Made by a program: the position numbers and the translations under genes. Below the pieces are notes generated by a model that searched no databases, had not been told where the DNA came from, and was given only the letters and a program-made list of their open reading frames with translations. This document shows, piece by piece, positions 46,242 to 54,196 of a DNA stretch of 64,000 bases. Source of the DNA: Kiritimatiellota bacterium B12222 (GTDB taxonomy: Bacteria > Verrucomicrobiota > Kiritimatiellia > SS1-B-03-39 > UBA6053); the NCBI GenBank assembly GCA_029719485.1, contig CP120722.1:124001-188000 (forward strand), in the 5' to 3' direction. Each line of letters opens with the position of its first letter. Within the stretch, counting starts at the first letter, position 1.

Positions 46242-47171
46242 ATGAAAAATTTGAAAGCAATGATTTTAGGCACCGCGGTTTTAACCGCGTCCATGCTAAG
46301 TTCTGCGGCAATCTCAACTTGGAACGGGTCCGTCGACGGCAACTGGGACACTGCAGGAAACTGGGATAACGGCGTCCCTACCTCCACGGATCAGGCCATT
46401 ATCAGCAATGGTGACACCGTCACCAAAACCGGCGACCTAAATATCCTCAACAATGTAGGTACAGACGACGATGGCCTTCAACTGACAAACGGCACCCTAA
46501 ACGTGTCCGGAAGCCTCACCAGCACTACTGGTTATGGAACCAACTCCAACCCAGTCAGCAATATAGGTGTCAGTGATGGCTCTACTACCGGGAGTCTCGT
46601 CATCGGAGAAACTTTTAACCTAGGGAACAAAAGTGACTCCTTCTCCAGGACCTTTACTTACAACATCTTTACGGGTAGCTCCCTTAGTGCAGACGCTTTC
46701 CAAGGAAAAGCGAAATCTTACAGCGCGTCAACGACTGGAGCTGGTGGTTGGTACCTCAATGTATCCGGTGGCAGCGCGAGCTTCAACAGCTTCGACTTTA
46801 CTGACGTTACAAATCTCTCTCGATCTATTACGGGTCAGATCACCATCGGTACCACGGGTACGGCAACGGGTGGTACTGTCAACATGGGCGAGGTGAGTAC
46901 CGATTGGGATGACTTCTCCAATCAATACGTGCTCTTCAACGACAACCTCGGCTCCCTCACCTTTGGCAAAACCAACTACGCAAACATCACCGATGTTCAG
47001 ACGCTCATCGATAACGACTACATCCGTAAAGACGCAGGCATCACGAATGGCTTTAACATCGCCGACAACGGCAGCTCTTGGACCGTCACCGTCATCCCCG
47101 AACCTTCTACCTTCGCCATGATGTTTGTTGCCGGAATGGGTATGCTCGTGGCTTGCCGTCGTCGTCGCTAA
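46242..47171 (+). CDS. PEP-CTERM sorting-domain protein (module B, copy 1)
   Basis: This is a 309-residue secreted protein. The start at 46242 follows AAAAAAGGA and begins a signal peptide ending MLSSAA. The body is Gly/Thr/Ser/Asn-rich with STWNGSVDGNWDTAGNWDNGVP at the front, a pattern common in verrucomicrobial beta-helix-like surface proteins. The tail is VIPEPSTFAMMF...CRRRR, a full PEP-CTERM signal. It is closely related to the gene at 48886-49821. The protein is likely surface-attached by an exosortase elsewhere in the genome. Confidence 0.85.
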   Translation: MKNLKAMILGTAVLTASMLSSAAISTWNGSVDGNWDTAGNWDNGVPTSTDQAIISNGDTVTKTGDLNILNNVGTDDDGLQLTNGTLNVSGSLTSTTGYGTNSNPVSNIGVSDGSTTGSLVIGETFNLGNKSDSFSRTFTYNIFTGSSLSADAFQGKAKSYSASTTGAGGWYLNVSGGSASFNSFDFTDVTNLSRSITGQITIGTTGTATGGTVNMGEVSTDWDDFSNQYVLFNDNLGSLTFGKTNYANITDVQTLIDNDYIRKDAGITNGFNIADNGSSWTVTVIPEPSTFAMMFVAGMGMLVACRRRR

Positions 47172-47255
47172 GTCGACGGTCGGACCAAGTCAGCAGCCTT
47201 CAAGAATCTCCCTGTAAAGGGCTTCTGAAGGGTGGCCTTTTTCAGAGGTCTTTAC

Positions 47256-47291
47256 AAAAAACGCGCCTCGTTTATCGCAGGGCGCGTTTTT
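47256..47291 (+). terminator. Terminator after PEP-CTERM copy 1
   Basis: Arms AAAAACGCGCC (47257-47267) and GGCGCGTTTTT (47281-47291) with a 13 bp loop. A diverged copy follows PEP-CTERM copy 2. Confidence 0.88.
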
Positions 47292-47406
47292 ATATTTCAG
47301 ATGCCCTTACGCATACCGATGTGTGAAGCTGAAAATAATAGTGTTAGAATTTTTACCGAAGAATAGAGTTATTTTAGTTAACATCCCACATCCCCATACC
47401 CTCAAC

Positions 47407-48681
47407 ATGAAATTATCCTCCTCGTTTTGTTGTGCCGCCCTGCTCCTCCCCTGCTGGCTCCTCGCAGCAGTTGTAGAAATTCAGCCCGCCAATGGCTCTG
47501 GCGTTTACGAAAAAGGCGACGTCCCCGCATGGGAAATTAAGCCTTCTGAACCCCTTACCGCACTCAACTATGAACTTAAAATGAACGGCACCACCGTCAT
47601 TCATTCAGGCCCCCTTGACCCCAACAAAACCGAACAAACCCTGAGCGTCCCCATCGAAGAAACCATTTCAGAGGGGTGGTTGTTTTTGGAAGTCACCGCC
47701 ACCAAAGAAAATGGCAAGACCGAACGGATCTACGGCGGCGCCATCATCAATCCCCAAGCCATCCGCCCCCTCTTTGACGCGCCAGCTGATTTTGATGCCT
47801 TCTGGAAAGAAAAACAGGCCTCCCTGCGCGCAATACCATTTTCTCCCCAAATCCAAGAAGTGGATAGTGGAAATCAAAAAGTACGGCTCTTTGATGTCAC
47901 CTTGCAAACCCTCAACGGCAGCAAAGCCCACGCCTGGTTGGCCTATCCAAAAGAAGGCCACTCCTTTCCAGGACTCGTGCTTTTGCAATGGGCCGGTGTC
48001 TATCCGCTCAAAAAAGATACCGTGGTATGGAGAGCCTCACAGGGCTGGTTGGTCATCAATGTAATGCCTCACGACCTGCCTCTGTCTGAATCATCAGACT
48101 TCTATGCCAAACAAAAATCCGGCCCACTGGCGGGCTATGCCACTCAGGGACAAACCAACCGGGAAGACGCCTATTTGTTAGGTCTGATCTTACGCGCGAT
48201 GCGTAGCACCGATTACCTTTGCTCCCTTCCGCAATGGAACGGTAAAACCTTGGTCACCTATGGCGCAAGTCAGGGAGGATATCAATCCGTGGTGATTGCG
48301 GGCCTGGATGAAAGAGTCAGCGGCATGATCGCCCATATTCCTGCAGGATGTGAGCTCTCAGGCGTTTTGGGCGGACGACGCATGGGCTGGCCCGGTTGGA
48401 CCCGTGCAGATGCCCCAACAGAAACCCAGGCCATAACCAAAGAAGTAGGTGGCTATTTCGACGCCGTTAATTTCGCAGCCCGCGTCCAAGCTCCCGCCTT
48501 CATCGGTTTAGGATTAATAGATACCGTCTGTCCCGCAACTGGCGTTTTCTCCATGATTTCACAACTTCAAAGCCCAACAGAACTGGTGATTATGCCTCAA
48601 GCGCCCCATCAAGAAAAAGGAGGCACCCATGCGGCCTATTATCAACGCTCAAAAGAAGTTTTAGTTGAAATGCAACAGTAA
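47407..48681 (+). CDS. CE7-family acetyl-xylan esterase
   Basis: This is a 424-residue secreted alpha/beta hydrolase. The signal peptide starts at the ATG at 47407 (MKLSSSFCCAALLL); the longer frame to 47323 is unlikely. An N-terminal Ig-like region (about 25-125) precedes the catalytic domain with FDAFWKE, the nucleophile in YGASQGGYQS, the acid in GLIDTVCP and a histidine in PQAPHQEKGG. CE7 enzymes remove acetyl groups from xylan and oligosaccharides. It sits between two PEP-CTERM paralogues without an operator B site of its own. Confidence 0.88.
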   Translation: MKLSSSFCCAALLLPCWLLAAVVEIQPANGSGVYEKGDVPAWEIKPSEPLTALNYELKMNGTTVIHSGPLDPNKTEQTLSVPIEETISEGWLFLEVTATKENGKTERIYGGAIINPQAIRPLFDAPADFDAFWKEKQASLRAIPFSPQIQEVDSGNQKVRLFDVTLQTLNGSKAHAWLAYPKEGHSFPGLVLLQWAGVYPLKKDTVVWRASQGWLVINVMPHDLPLSESSDFYAKQKSGPLAGYATQGQTNREDAYLLGLILRAMRSTDYLCSLPQWNGKTLVTYGASQGGYQSVVIAGLDERVSGMIAHIPAGCELSGVLGGRRMGWPGWTRADAPTETQAITKEVGGYFDAVNFAARVQAPAFIGLGLIDTVCPATGVFSMISQLQSPTELVIMPQAPHQEKGGTHAAYYQRSKEVLVEMQQ

Positions 48682-48708
48682 ACCCAAACAGAGGACATCA
48701 TCACCTCG

Positions 48709-48748
48709 ACCTGAACAGACCTGAACAGACCTGAACAGACCTGAACCA
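48709..48748. repeat. Four 10-bp tandem repeats (ACCTGAACAG)
   Basis: Three exact copies of ACCTGAACAG and a fourth ending CCA lie head to tail, 27 bp after the CE7 stop and 10 bp before operator B6. The 10 bp period equals about one DNA helical turn. Function unknown; slippage could change the copy number. Confidence 0.9.
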
Positions 48749-48758
48749 GATAATTAAT

Positions 48759-48776
48759 TATGGATATTGTTCCAGA
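48759..48776. promoter_or_regulatory. Operator B6
   Basis: TATGGATATTGTTCCAGA, sharing its central 13 bases with B5 but with weaker outer arms, 109 bp before the second PEP-CTERM gene. Confidence 0.7.
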
Positions 48777-48885
48777 AAATGACGATAGATTTTCCTTCTC
48801 TACATGTTCACTCAGGTCCAAAATTATCCACTACAAAAAAATCTAGAGCGTATCCAGATTGAGTAACTGCAAAAAGGAACACAAC

Positions 48886-49821
48886 ATGAAAAACCCATTC
48901 ACATTCGTACCCAAAATCCTCCTGGGCACCATCTTACTTGCGGCCAATGCACCCGCAGCGATCAACACTTGGAACAACAGCTCTGCCGACGGGAACTGGG
49001 ACACCGCGGCAAACTGGTCTGATGGAGTGCCCTCCTCCTCAGATCAAGCAATTATCGACAACGGTGATCTCGTCACCAAAACCGGAGACCTCACCCTCGG
49101 CAATCTCAGGGATAGTAATGAGGATGGCCTCCGGCTCACCAATGGTACCCTCAATGTTTCCGGAAATTATACTTCCTATACCAGCTGGGGCGGAAGCGGA
49201 GCCATCATCAACGATCTGGGCCTCAGTTCCGGAGCAACCACCGGCACCCTGAACATCGGTGGCACTTTCAACCTCGGAAACACCGACTCTTCCTCCGGCA
49301 ACGTCGCCACCTTCAACATCTACTCCGGCAGTTCCCTCAGCGCCAACGCTTTCCAGGGTAAACAGGGCGCTGGCGGTAACGCAGGATCCGGTGGCTGGGC
49401 TTTCAACATCTCCGGCGGCTCCCTGAACATCATCGACACTTTCGATTTTTCCACCCTTACCACCCCCGATAGTTCTAATCCCGCGGGCCAGCTCATCCTC
49501 GGCACCACCGGCACCGCATCCGGAGGGACCGTCACCGTCGGCACCATGAGCGACGATTGGGCGCGCGACGGTCAATACGTTCTCTTCAACGACAACCTTG
49601 CCTCACTCACCTTCGGCAAAACCAACTACTCGGATCTCGCTAATGTCCAGACACTCATCGACAACAACTACATCCGCAAGGATGCAAGCGTCACGGATGG
49701 GTTCAACATCGCAGACAACGGTAGCACCTGGACCGTCAGCATCATCCCTGAACCCTCCACATTTATCCTGATGTTAGGTGGTCTGCTCGCAATGGCCGTC
49801 CCACTGCGTCGACGGAAGTAA
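48886..49821 (+). CDS. PEP-CTERM sorting-domain protein (module B, copy 2)
   Basis: This is a 311-residue secreted protein related over its full length to the 46242 gene: NTWNNSSADGNWDTAANWSDGVP at the front, a shared FNDNLASLTFGKTNYSDL block and DGFNIADNGSTW before the tail IIPEPSTFILML...LRRRK. AAAAAGGA precedes the ATG. The stop is followed about 50 bp later by CGCTAAGTCGACG, which is the stop-codon region of copy 1, so the last codons and stop here have been replaced or shifted relative to copy 1. Confidence 0.85.
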   Translation: MKNPFTFVPKILLGTILLAANAPAAINTWNNSSADGNWDTAANWSDGVPSSSDQAIIDNGDLVTKTGDLTLGNLRDSNEDGLRLTNGTLNVSGNYTSYTSWGGSGAIINDLGLSSGATTGTLNIGGTFNLGNTDSSSGNVATFNIYSGSSLSANAFQGKQGAGGNAGSGGWAFNISGGSLNIIDTFDFSTLTTPDSSNPAGQLILGTTGTASGGTVTVGTMSDDWARDGQYVLFNDNLASLTFGKTNYSDLANVQTLIDNNYIRKDASVTDGFNIADNGSTWTVSIIPEPSTFILMLGGLLAMAVPLRRRK

Positions 49822-49960
49822 TCAACCTCCCTCCTAAGATTTTAGCTCTGCGCTAATCTAGGTGCCACCGCTAAGTCGACGATCGAAACCAAGACAGCCC
49901 TATTCGAACTCCCCTGTAAAGGAATTCTAGAGGTCGAGCTTCGACAGAAGGTCCCTACAT

Positions 49961-49995
49961 AAAACGTGCCTCGCTCATCGCATGGCACGTTTTTT
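49961..49995 (+). terminator. Terminator after PEP-CTERM copy 2
   Basis: Arms AAAACGTGCC / GGCACGTTTT, 13 bp loop and a run of six T. It is a diverged copy of the terminator at 47256-47291, with matching changes in both arms (GC to GT pairs kept paired). Confidence 0.88.
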
Positions 49996-50051
49996 ATGGC
50001 TCAGATTAAGCTGCAACATCACATGAAAGAACTGTAAAAACGGAACCCCTA

Positions 50052-50831
50052 ATGAAAACGTATAACACCATCCTTTTAGGACTCGCTGTCTTATCCCTTT
50101 CCATGTGGTGTTCAGCAGCTACTTACCTGATGGATTTCAGTACCTTTCAGGATACTGGGGGATATGTGGAGGGCACCTGGAATACTTATGCGGCTCCCGC
50201 CAATGTGACAGGCACCCTTAAGGACAATACAGGTTCCTCAGCAGCAGGCATCACCTTGAGTTACACCGGAAATCTTGGAGGAAATACCCATGCACATTAT
50301 TTCAACAACCTCACCGGCGGGGCCTCATGGGCCACGGCGGCCGACGCCTTGGACAAAACCCAAGCCGTCGGCGACTATTTTTCATCGAACAACAAAGCAA
50401 CCCCTGCCATTTTTACCTTTGGGGGCCTAAAGCCTGGAGATACAATTTCCCTGGATCTGCTAAGCGCCTATAACGCTGAGAATACCTCTGCCCGTGGCCA
50501 ATATGCCTATTCAATCGATAATGGACTGACCTACCACGGATTCGATATTGTGGAAAAAGACGGCAGCCCCGTTAGCGAGGGCGCACCCGGATCTACCTAT
50601 TTCAATGGCAACTCGCAGGGAAACACCAAGGCACAGTATATGACGATCCGTTCCCTGACCGTAGGACCCTCCGGAAATGTGCGGGTAAAAATCCAAGACA
50701 ACGGCGCTTATGGCGAATTTGCGGTCATCAGCGCCATGCAACTCAGCGTCAACCCTATCCCCAAGTCACCGACCTATGCCATTCTCATTTTAGCTGGAAT
50801 GGGCGGACTGGTGGCTTGTCGGCGATCTTAA
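50052..50831 (+). CDS. PEP-CTERM-like secreted protein with degenerate sorting motif
   Basis: This is a 259-residue protein with a signal peptide ending WCSAA and a jelly-roll-like body (THAHYFNNLTGG, FGGLKPGDTISLDLLSAY). The C terminus has the three-part shape of a PEP-CTERM tail, NPIPKSPTYAILILAGMGGLVACRRS, but the key Glu-Pro of PEP is replaced (PKSP). The 5' and 3' flanks resemble those of the two PEP-CTERM genes before it. No operator B copy was seen upstream, so it may be read through or regulated otherwise. Confidence 0.72.
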   Translation: MKTYNTILLGLAVLSLSMWCSAATYLMDFSTFQDTGGYVEGTWNTYAAPANVTGTLKDNTGSSAAGITLSYTGNLGGNTHAHYFNNLTGGASWATAADALDKTQAVGDYFSSNNKATPAIFTFGGLKPGDTISLDLLSAYNAENTSARGQYAYSIDNGLTYHGFDIVEKDGSPVSEGAPGSTYFNGNSQGNTKAQYMTIRSLTVGPSGNVRVKIQDNGAYGEFAVISAMQLSVNPIPKSPTYAILILAGMGGLVACRRS

Positions 50832-50866
50832 ATCGACATCCCAAACAAAACAGAGACAGCCGCTTA

Positions 50867-51937
50867 TTATTCCTGCCAAAGTCCCTGCGCATTGATTTCG
50901 CGGATGAGCTCTTCCGACATCTTTTCATGTTTGATCAGGCTGGGATGATAATGCCCGCCAATATCTTCTGCACCATTTAATGGTTTATACAAAAATGGAT
51001 GCACATTTTCAAACGGGGCCGCCGCAGCTTCTAACCAGTCCAAGGTGATCGGGGCATTGTTCATCGGTCCCAGGGTCAAAAACACCGTACTCTCCGGCGC
51101 GGTCACTCGAATGCGACGAATAAAATCCTGATAACAATTCACATAGTCTTCTTTGGACAGCGTGGGCTTTTCACCATTGCGATCCGTGCTGTCATTGGTC
51201 CCCAGATTGATCACCACCACATCAGGAACATAAGCGCTATGATCCCAAAGGGGGGAAGCCTGCCCGGGCAATATCGCATCAAAAAGCTTGGGCAGCGTCC
51301 CTTCGGTATCCCCTTGAATGGAACGGTTCCGATAAAGGCCACGACCCGACCAGCAAAGCATCACCAAGTCCGCATCAAAATGCCGGGCCGTCAACGGGGC
51401 ATACGCCATCCAGGCATTCTCGTTTTTCAGCGTATTCCCCTCCGAAACATCGTCGGCCATATTTCCATATCCACAGGTAATCGAATCTCCAATCACCAAC
51501 ATCCGCCGCGACGGGTCTGCTGATTTCTCCACCGTAGTACCTGCAGGAAATTCAAATCCCTCAAATTTCACCACCCCAAAATAAGCCTCACTGCGTCGAA
51601 AAAGAATCAGTTCATGCATGACTTCTGGATCCAAGCCCTCCGCCACCGGATAAATTTTGGTTTCCGCATCTGCAATCAGCAACTGCGCTACACCATCCAC
51701 CACCACCGCAAAAGCTACTTGCTTTCCAGCTTGAACCTCCAATCGCACTGAAGCGGAAGGACCCTGAAAACGAACATCGATCTGACTACCCGTCCAGCTG
51801 GATTTAAAATCTTCAGTAAACAGGCCCACATATCGAATGGCGGGATTATCTGCAGATAAACTTACGCTGTCCTCTGCCTGAATCAGGCCGGAACATACCA
51901 GCAGTAGGGACAAAAATAACAGGGGAATTTTTTTCAT
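50867..51937 (-). CDS. SGNH-hydrolase carbohydrate esterase (CE2-type acetylesterase)
   Basis: This is a 356-residue secreted protein; the ATG at 51937 opens a signal peptide ending GLIQA. An N-terminal jelly roll (about 25-140) precedes the SGNH domain: nucleophile in MLVIGDSITCGYG, a glycine block in CWSGRGLYRN, NLGTNDSTDR, and the Asp/His end in GGHYHPSLIKH. This two-domain layout is that of CE2 esterases, which deacetylate xylan, mannan or their oligomers. It converges on module B from the right. Confidence 0.86.
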   Translation of the reverse strand: MKKIPLLFLSLLLVCSGLIQAEDSVSLSADNPAIRYVGLFTEDFKSSWTGSQIDVRFQGPSASVRLEVQAGKQVAFAVVVDGVAQLLIADAETKIYPVAEGLDPEVMHELILFRRSEAYFGVVKFEGFEFPAGTTVEKSADPSRRMLVIGDSITCGYGNMADDVSEGNTLKNENAWMAYAPLTARHFDADLVMLCWSGRGLYRNRSIQGDTEGTLPKLFDAILPGQASPLWDHSAYVPDVVVINLGTNDSTDRNGEKPTLSKEDYVNCYQDFIRRIRVTAPESTVFLTLGPMNNAPITLDWLEAAAAPFENVHPFLYKPLNGAEDIGGHYHPSLIKHEKMSEELIREINAQGLWQE

Positions 51938-52112
51938 AGAGATCTCGAATGAAACGTGACAAAGGAAACTAAAGCAAGGAAGGACCGCAAGTTGAGACTG
52001 CAGACTTCCCTCCCCTAATTCTTTTAGCCCCCTGTTGTCGAACACTTAGTCGCGAAGGATGAAGGCAGATCTCTTCTCCCCCGTTGAGTCGGAGGGAGAT
52101 CGCCAGCGCTCT

Positions 52113-53264
52113 CTACTCCTGCAAGGCCACTTGCAGCGCAATCAACGCATACCCGGTCACCAACACGGGATCGGCTTCCCAAAAACGGTTTTCTTCATTG
52201 ACCCAATAGCCACGGCCATCCTCATCAATTTTTTGCAACGAAACCATTTTTTTCACGAACTCTTGGCGCCAATTGATTTGGGTGCCGTCTTCAGCAATCA
52301 ACTGATCCTGACCATACACCGCCAGGGCCTTGCTCAATACGTTGTAAAAATAAAATAAGCCTTGACTACCCATCCCCGGATTTTCGTCGAGCGTCCAATG
52401 CAAGGTCGTCCAATCCATGGCCGATTTGATCCGGGGATCGTCACGATCCACATCAGCATAAATCAGCGAAAGCATCCCTGCATAGGTCATACTGCCAAAA
52501 GAACGAAAATAAACCGTGCCGTCATCTCCTTTGAGAGTCCCCGCTTTGCTTTCTTCAGGATGGTAGGCAAAGCCCCCTTTATTTTCAGGGTCTTCAGACA
52601 CCCATGCGGCATCATTGCTTTCTTTGCGGTTTTGGATTTTGCTGATGAACTCTTCTGCGGCCTGCTTATTGACTTTCGCTTGTTCACCTTCCGTCCGAAA
52701 ATCTTCAGCACTTTCCGTCAGTTCCATTGCTTCCATCGCGATGTAGGTATTCGACAAATCGGCATAAGCCCGGTCTGTACTCGCGTCATATCCAAACCCA
52801 CCATAATAGACGTCACCACCCAAATGTTGACCTGAAGCCACAAAAGTACGAGCATTCAACACAATGGGCTGAAGCTCTTCTTTACCGGTCAAATGTAAGG
52901 CCACCATCGAAATCGCCGTGTTGTAGTTTGATTTACCTCCGCCTTTAAAGCCCACTTTAGGAATCACATAAATCCCCCCATTTTCTTGCACATTGCTGAC
53001 CAAATAAACCACCCCGGCATCCAAAGCCTCAGAATCCGCATATTCATCACTCATCGCCATCGCCCACACCGCAAAACCCGTCAACGCCGGCCATTCCGGC
53101 GAACTCCAATATCCACCCGGCTTTTGTTTACTTTCCATCCATTGCAGCCCCCGACGCACCGCATCTTCACCTTCACGGCGTACAGATTCAGACAATTGCG
53201 CCTGCCCAATAGGACTCAAAATCAACGCGGACATCACAACAAGAAACAGCTTACTTTTCATCAT
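52113..53264 (-). CDS. Prenyltransferase/squalene-oxidase-repeat secreted protein
   Basis: This is a 383-residue protein with a signal peptide ending SPIGQA. Repeated helix-pair motifs (GLQWMESKQKPGGYW, YLVSNVQENGGIY, GGFGYDASTDRAYADLSNTYIAMEAM, GGFAYHPE..AG, SLQKIDEDGRGYWVNE) show an alpha/alpha toroid. Many planctomycete and verrucomicrobial homologues are not terpene cyclases, and no DxDD motif was seen, so a catalytic role is doubtful. ATG at 53261 is an alternative start. It is divergent from the macroglobulin-like gene across a long gap. Confidence 0.78.
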   Translation of the reverse strand: MMKSKLFLVVMSALILSPIGQAQLSESVRREGEDAVRRGLQWMESKQKPGGYWSSPEWPALTGFAVWAMAMSDEYADSEALDAGVVYLVSNVQENGGIYVIPKVGFKGGGKSNYNTAISMVALHLTGKEELQPIVLNARTFVASGQHLGGDVYYGGFGYDASTDRAYADLSNTYIAMEAMELTESAEDFRTEGEQAKVNKQAAEEFISKIQNRKESNDAAWVSEDPENKGGFAYHPEESKAGTLKGDDGTVYFRSFGSMTYAGMLSLIYADVDRDDPRIKSAMDWTTLHWTLDENPGMGSQGLFYFYNVLSKALAVYGQDQLIAEDGTQINWRQEFVKKMVSLQKIDEDGRGYWVNEENRFWEADPVLVTGYALIALQVALQE

Positions 53265-53387
53265 ACTCCAAAGGTTAAAAAATCGTTTCACCATATATAC
53301 GCCAAGGTCCCTCAAAAAGTTCAGTGTTTTTTCAGCATTTATTGCCTGAACCGAATACATTCTCCCCACCTCCCCCAACCCCCCGCA

Positions 53388-53466
53388 GGCCTGAAAGGCC
53401 GACTCTCCGCAGCCCGGTCCGTCAGGGCCGGGACCCACCAACCCAAAAATTGAAGCCTGAAAGGCT
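53388..53466. repeat. Two CTGAAAG-core hairpin repeats
   Basis: GGCCTGAAAGGCC (53388-53400) and AGCCTGAAAGGCT (53454-53466), each followed by GACTC or GACTCT-like sequence (GACTCT and GACTCT). The stems differ but remain paired. Confidence 0.75.
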
Positions 53467-53495
53467 GACTCTTCATTTTCCTCGCACAAACTCAA

Positions 53496-53514
53496 CGTAT
53501 ATCGACGATATACG
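53496..53514. promoter_or_regulatory. 19-bp palindrome CGTATATCGACGATATACG
   Basis: Perfect inverted repeat with 9 bp arms around a single A. The 13-base word CGTATATCGACGA occurs again at 53963-53975, nearer the macroglobulin-like gene. Its symmetry suggests a dimeric regulator site between the two divergent genes. Confidence 0.55.
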
Positions 53515-54196
53515 ATAAATAAACTTCTTATAGATTTTAACACCCGATCTATTCACAAAATATATAAACCTAAACGCAACCATCCCCATGTCCCAAGCTA
53601 CGCCAAGGGCGTTACGCCCTTCAGCCCAGAGTTGATCCGACGCAGGAGGAGCTACCCTGGGTATTCACCCAACACAGATATGAATTACGCCAACGGCGTT
53701 GCGCCTGCCCTTCTCCCAACGAGCGAAACACCATTGGCCTAAAACACACGGATCGGCTTGTTCCTAGAGTAGCCTCGTCCCTCACCAAGCCTAGGTCGAA
53801 AGTCATAAGACCCTTAGCGTAGTAGATCATTAACCCCCAGCATTCAAAACCTTACACCCGACCACCACATCGACCTCCATCAGCGTCCACCTCAAACAGA
53901 GGAAATCGAAAACCTTCCCTCAAATAATATACTTCTCACCCATTCTTTCAATCCGACTCTATCGTATATCGACGACGTGATGAATGTATATCTCGTGATC
54001 CCATCGTCATCTGTAAAACGAAATCGTCGACCATGAATCTACACTCCATAATGTAAAACCACCCCCTAAAAATAGAGGCATAAAGCTTCCTCAACGAATC
54101 AACACAAACTTTTTTTATCTTTCTCTAAGATTTCCCTCATCGGATACGTCTAGGCTGTGTAAACTCGAAGTTGATTGAAGTCCCGAGGAGATGAAT

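Larger units (their letters stand above)
53265..54196. other. Long intergenic region with repeats and a palindrome
   Basis: No convincing gene lies in these 932 bp. It contains two CTGAAAG hairpins, a 19 bp palindrome, and from about 53585 to 53825 a GC-rich stretch (for example ACGCCAAGGGCGTTACGCCC and TTACGCCAACGGCGTTGCGCC-like words) of the filler type often seen between planctomycete and verrucomicrobial genes. Its frames are open but I judge them non-coding. The last 150 bp should carry the promoter of the macroglobulin-like gene. Confidence 0.6.

Noticed and set aside
49039..49575. 178-codon Gly/Ala-rich minus-strand frame
   Set aside because: Low-complexity mirror of the Gly/Thr-rich PEP-CTERM gene on the plus strand.
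52113..53264. Functional squalene or terpene cyclase
   Set aside because: The repeats fit the toroid fold, but the protein is secreted, short (383 residues) and shows no DxDD motif.
53621..53830. 69-codon frame in the long gap before the giant gene
   Set aside because: The sequence is a repeat-like filler with open frames on several sides; no ribosome site or recognised protein family.
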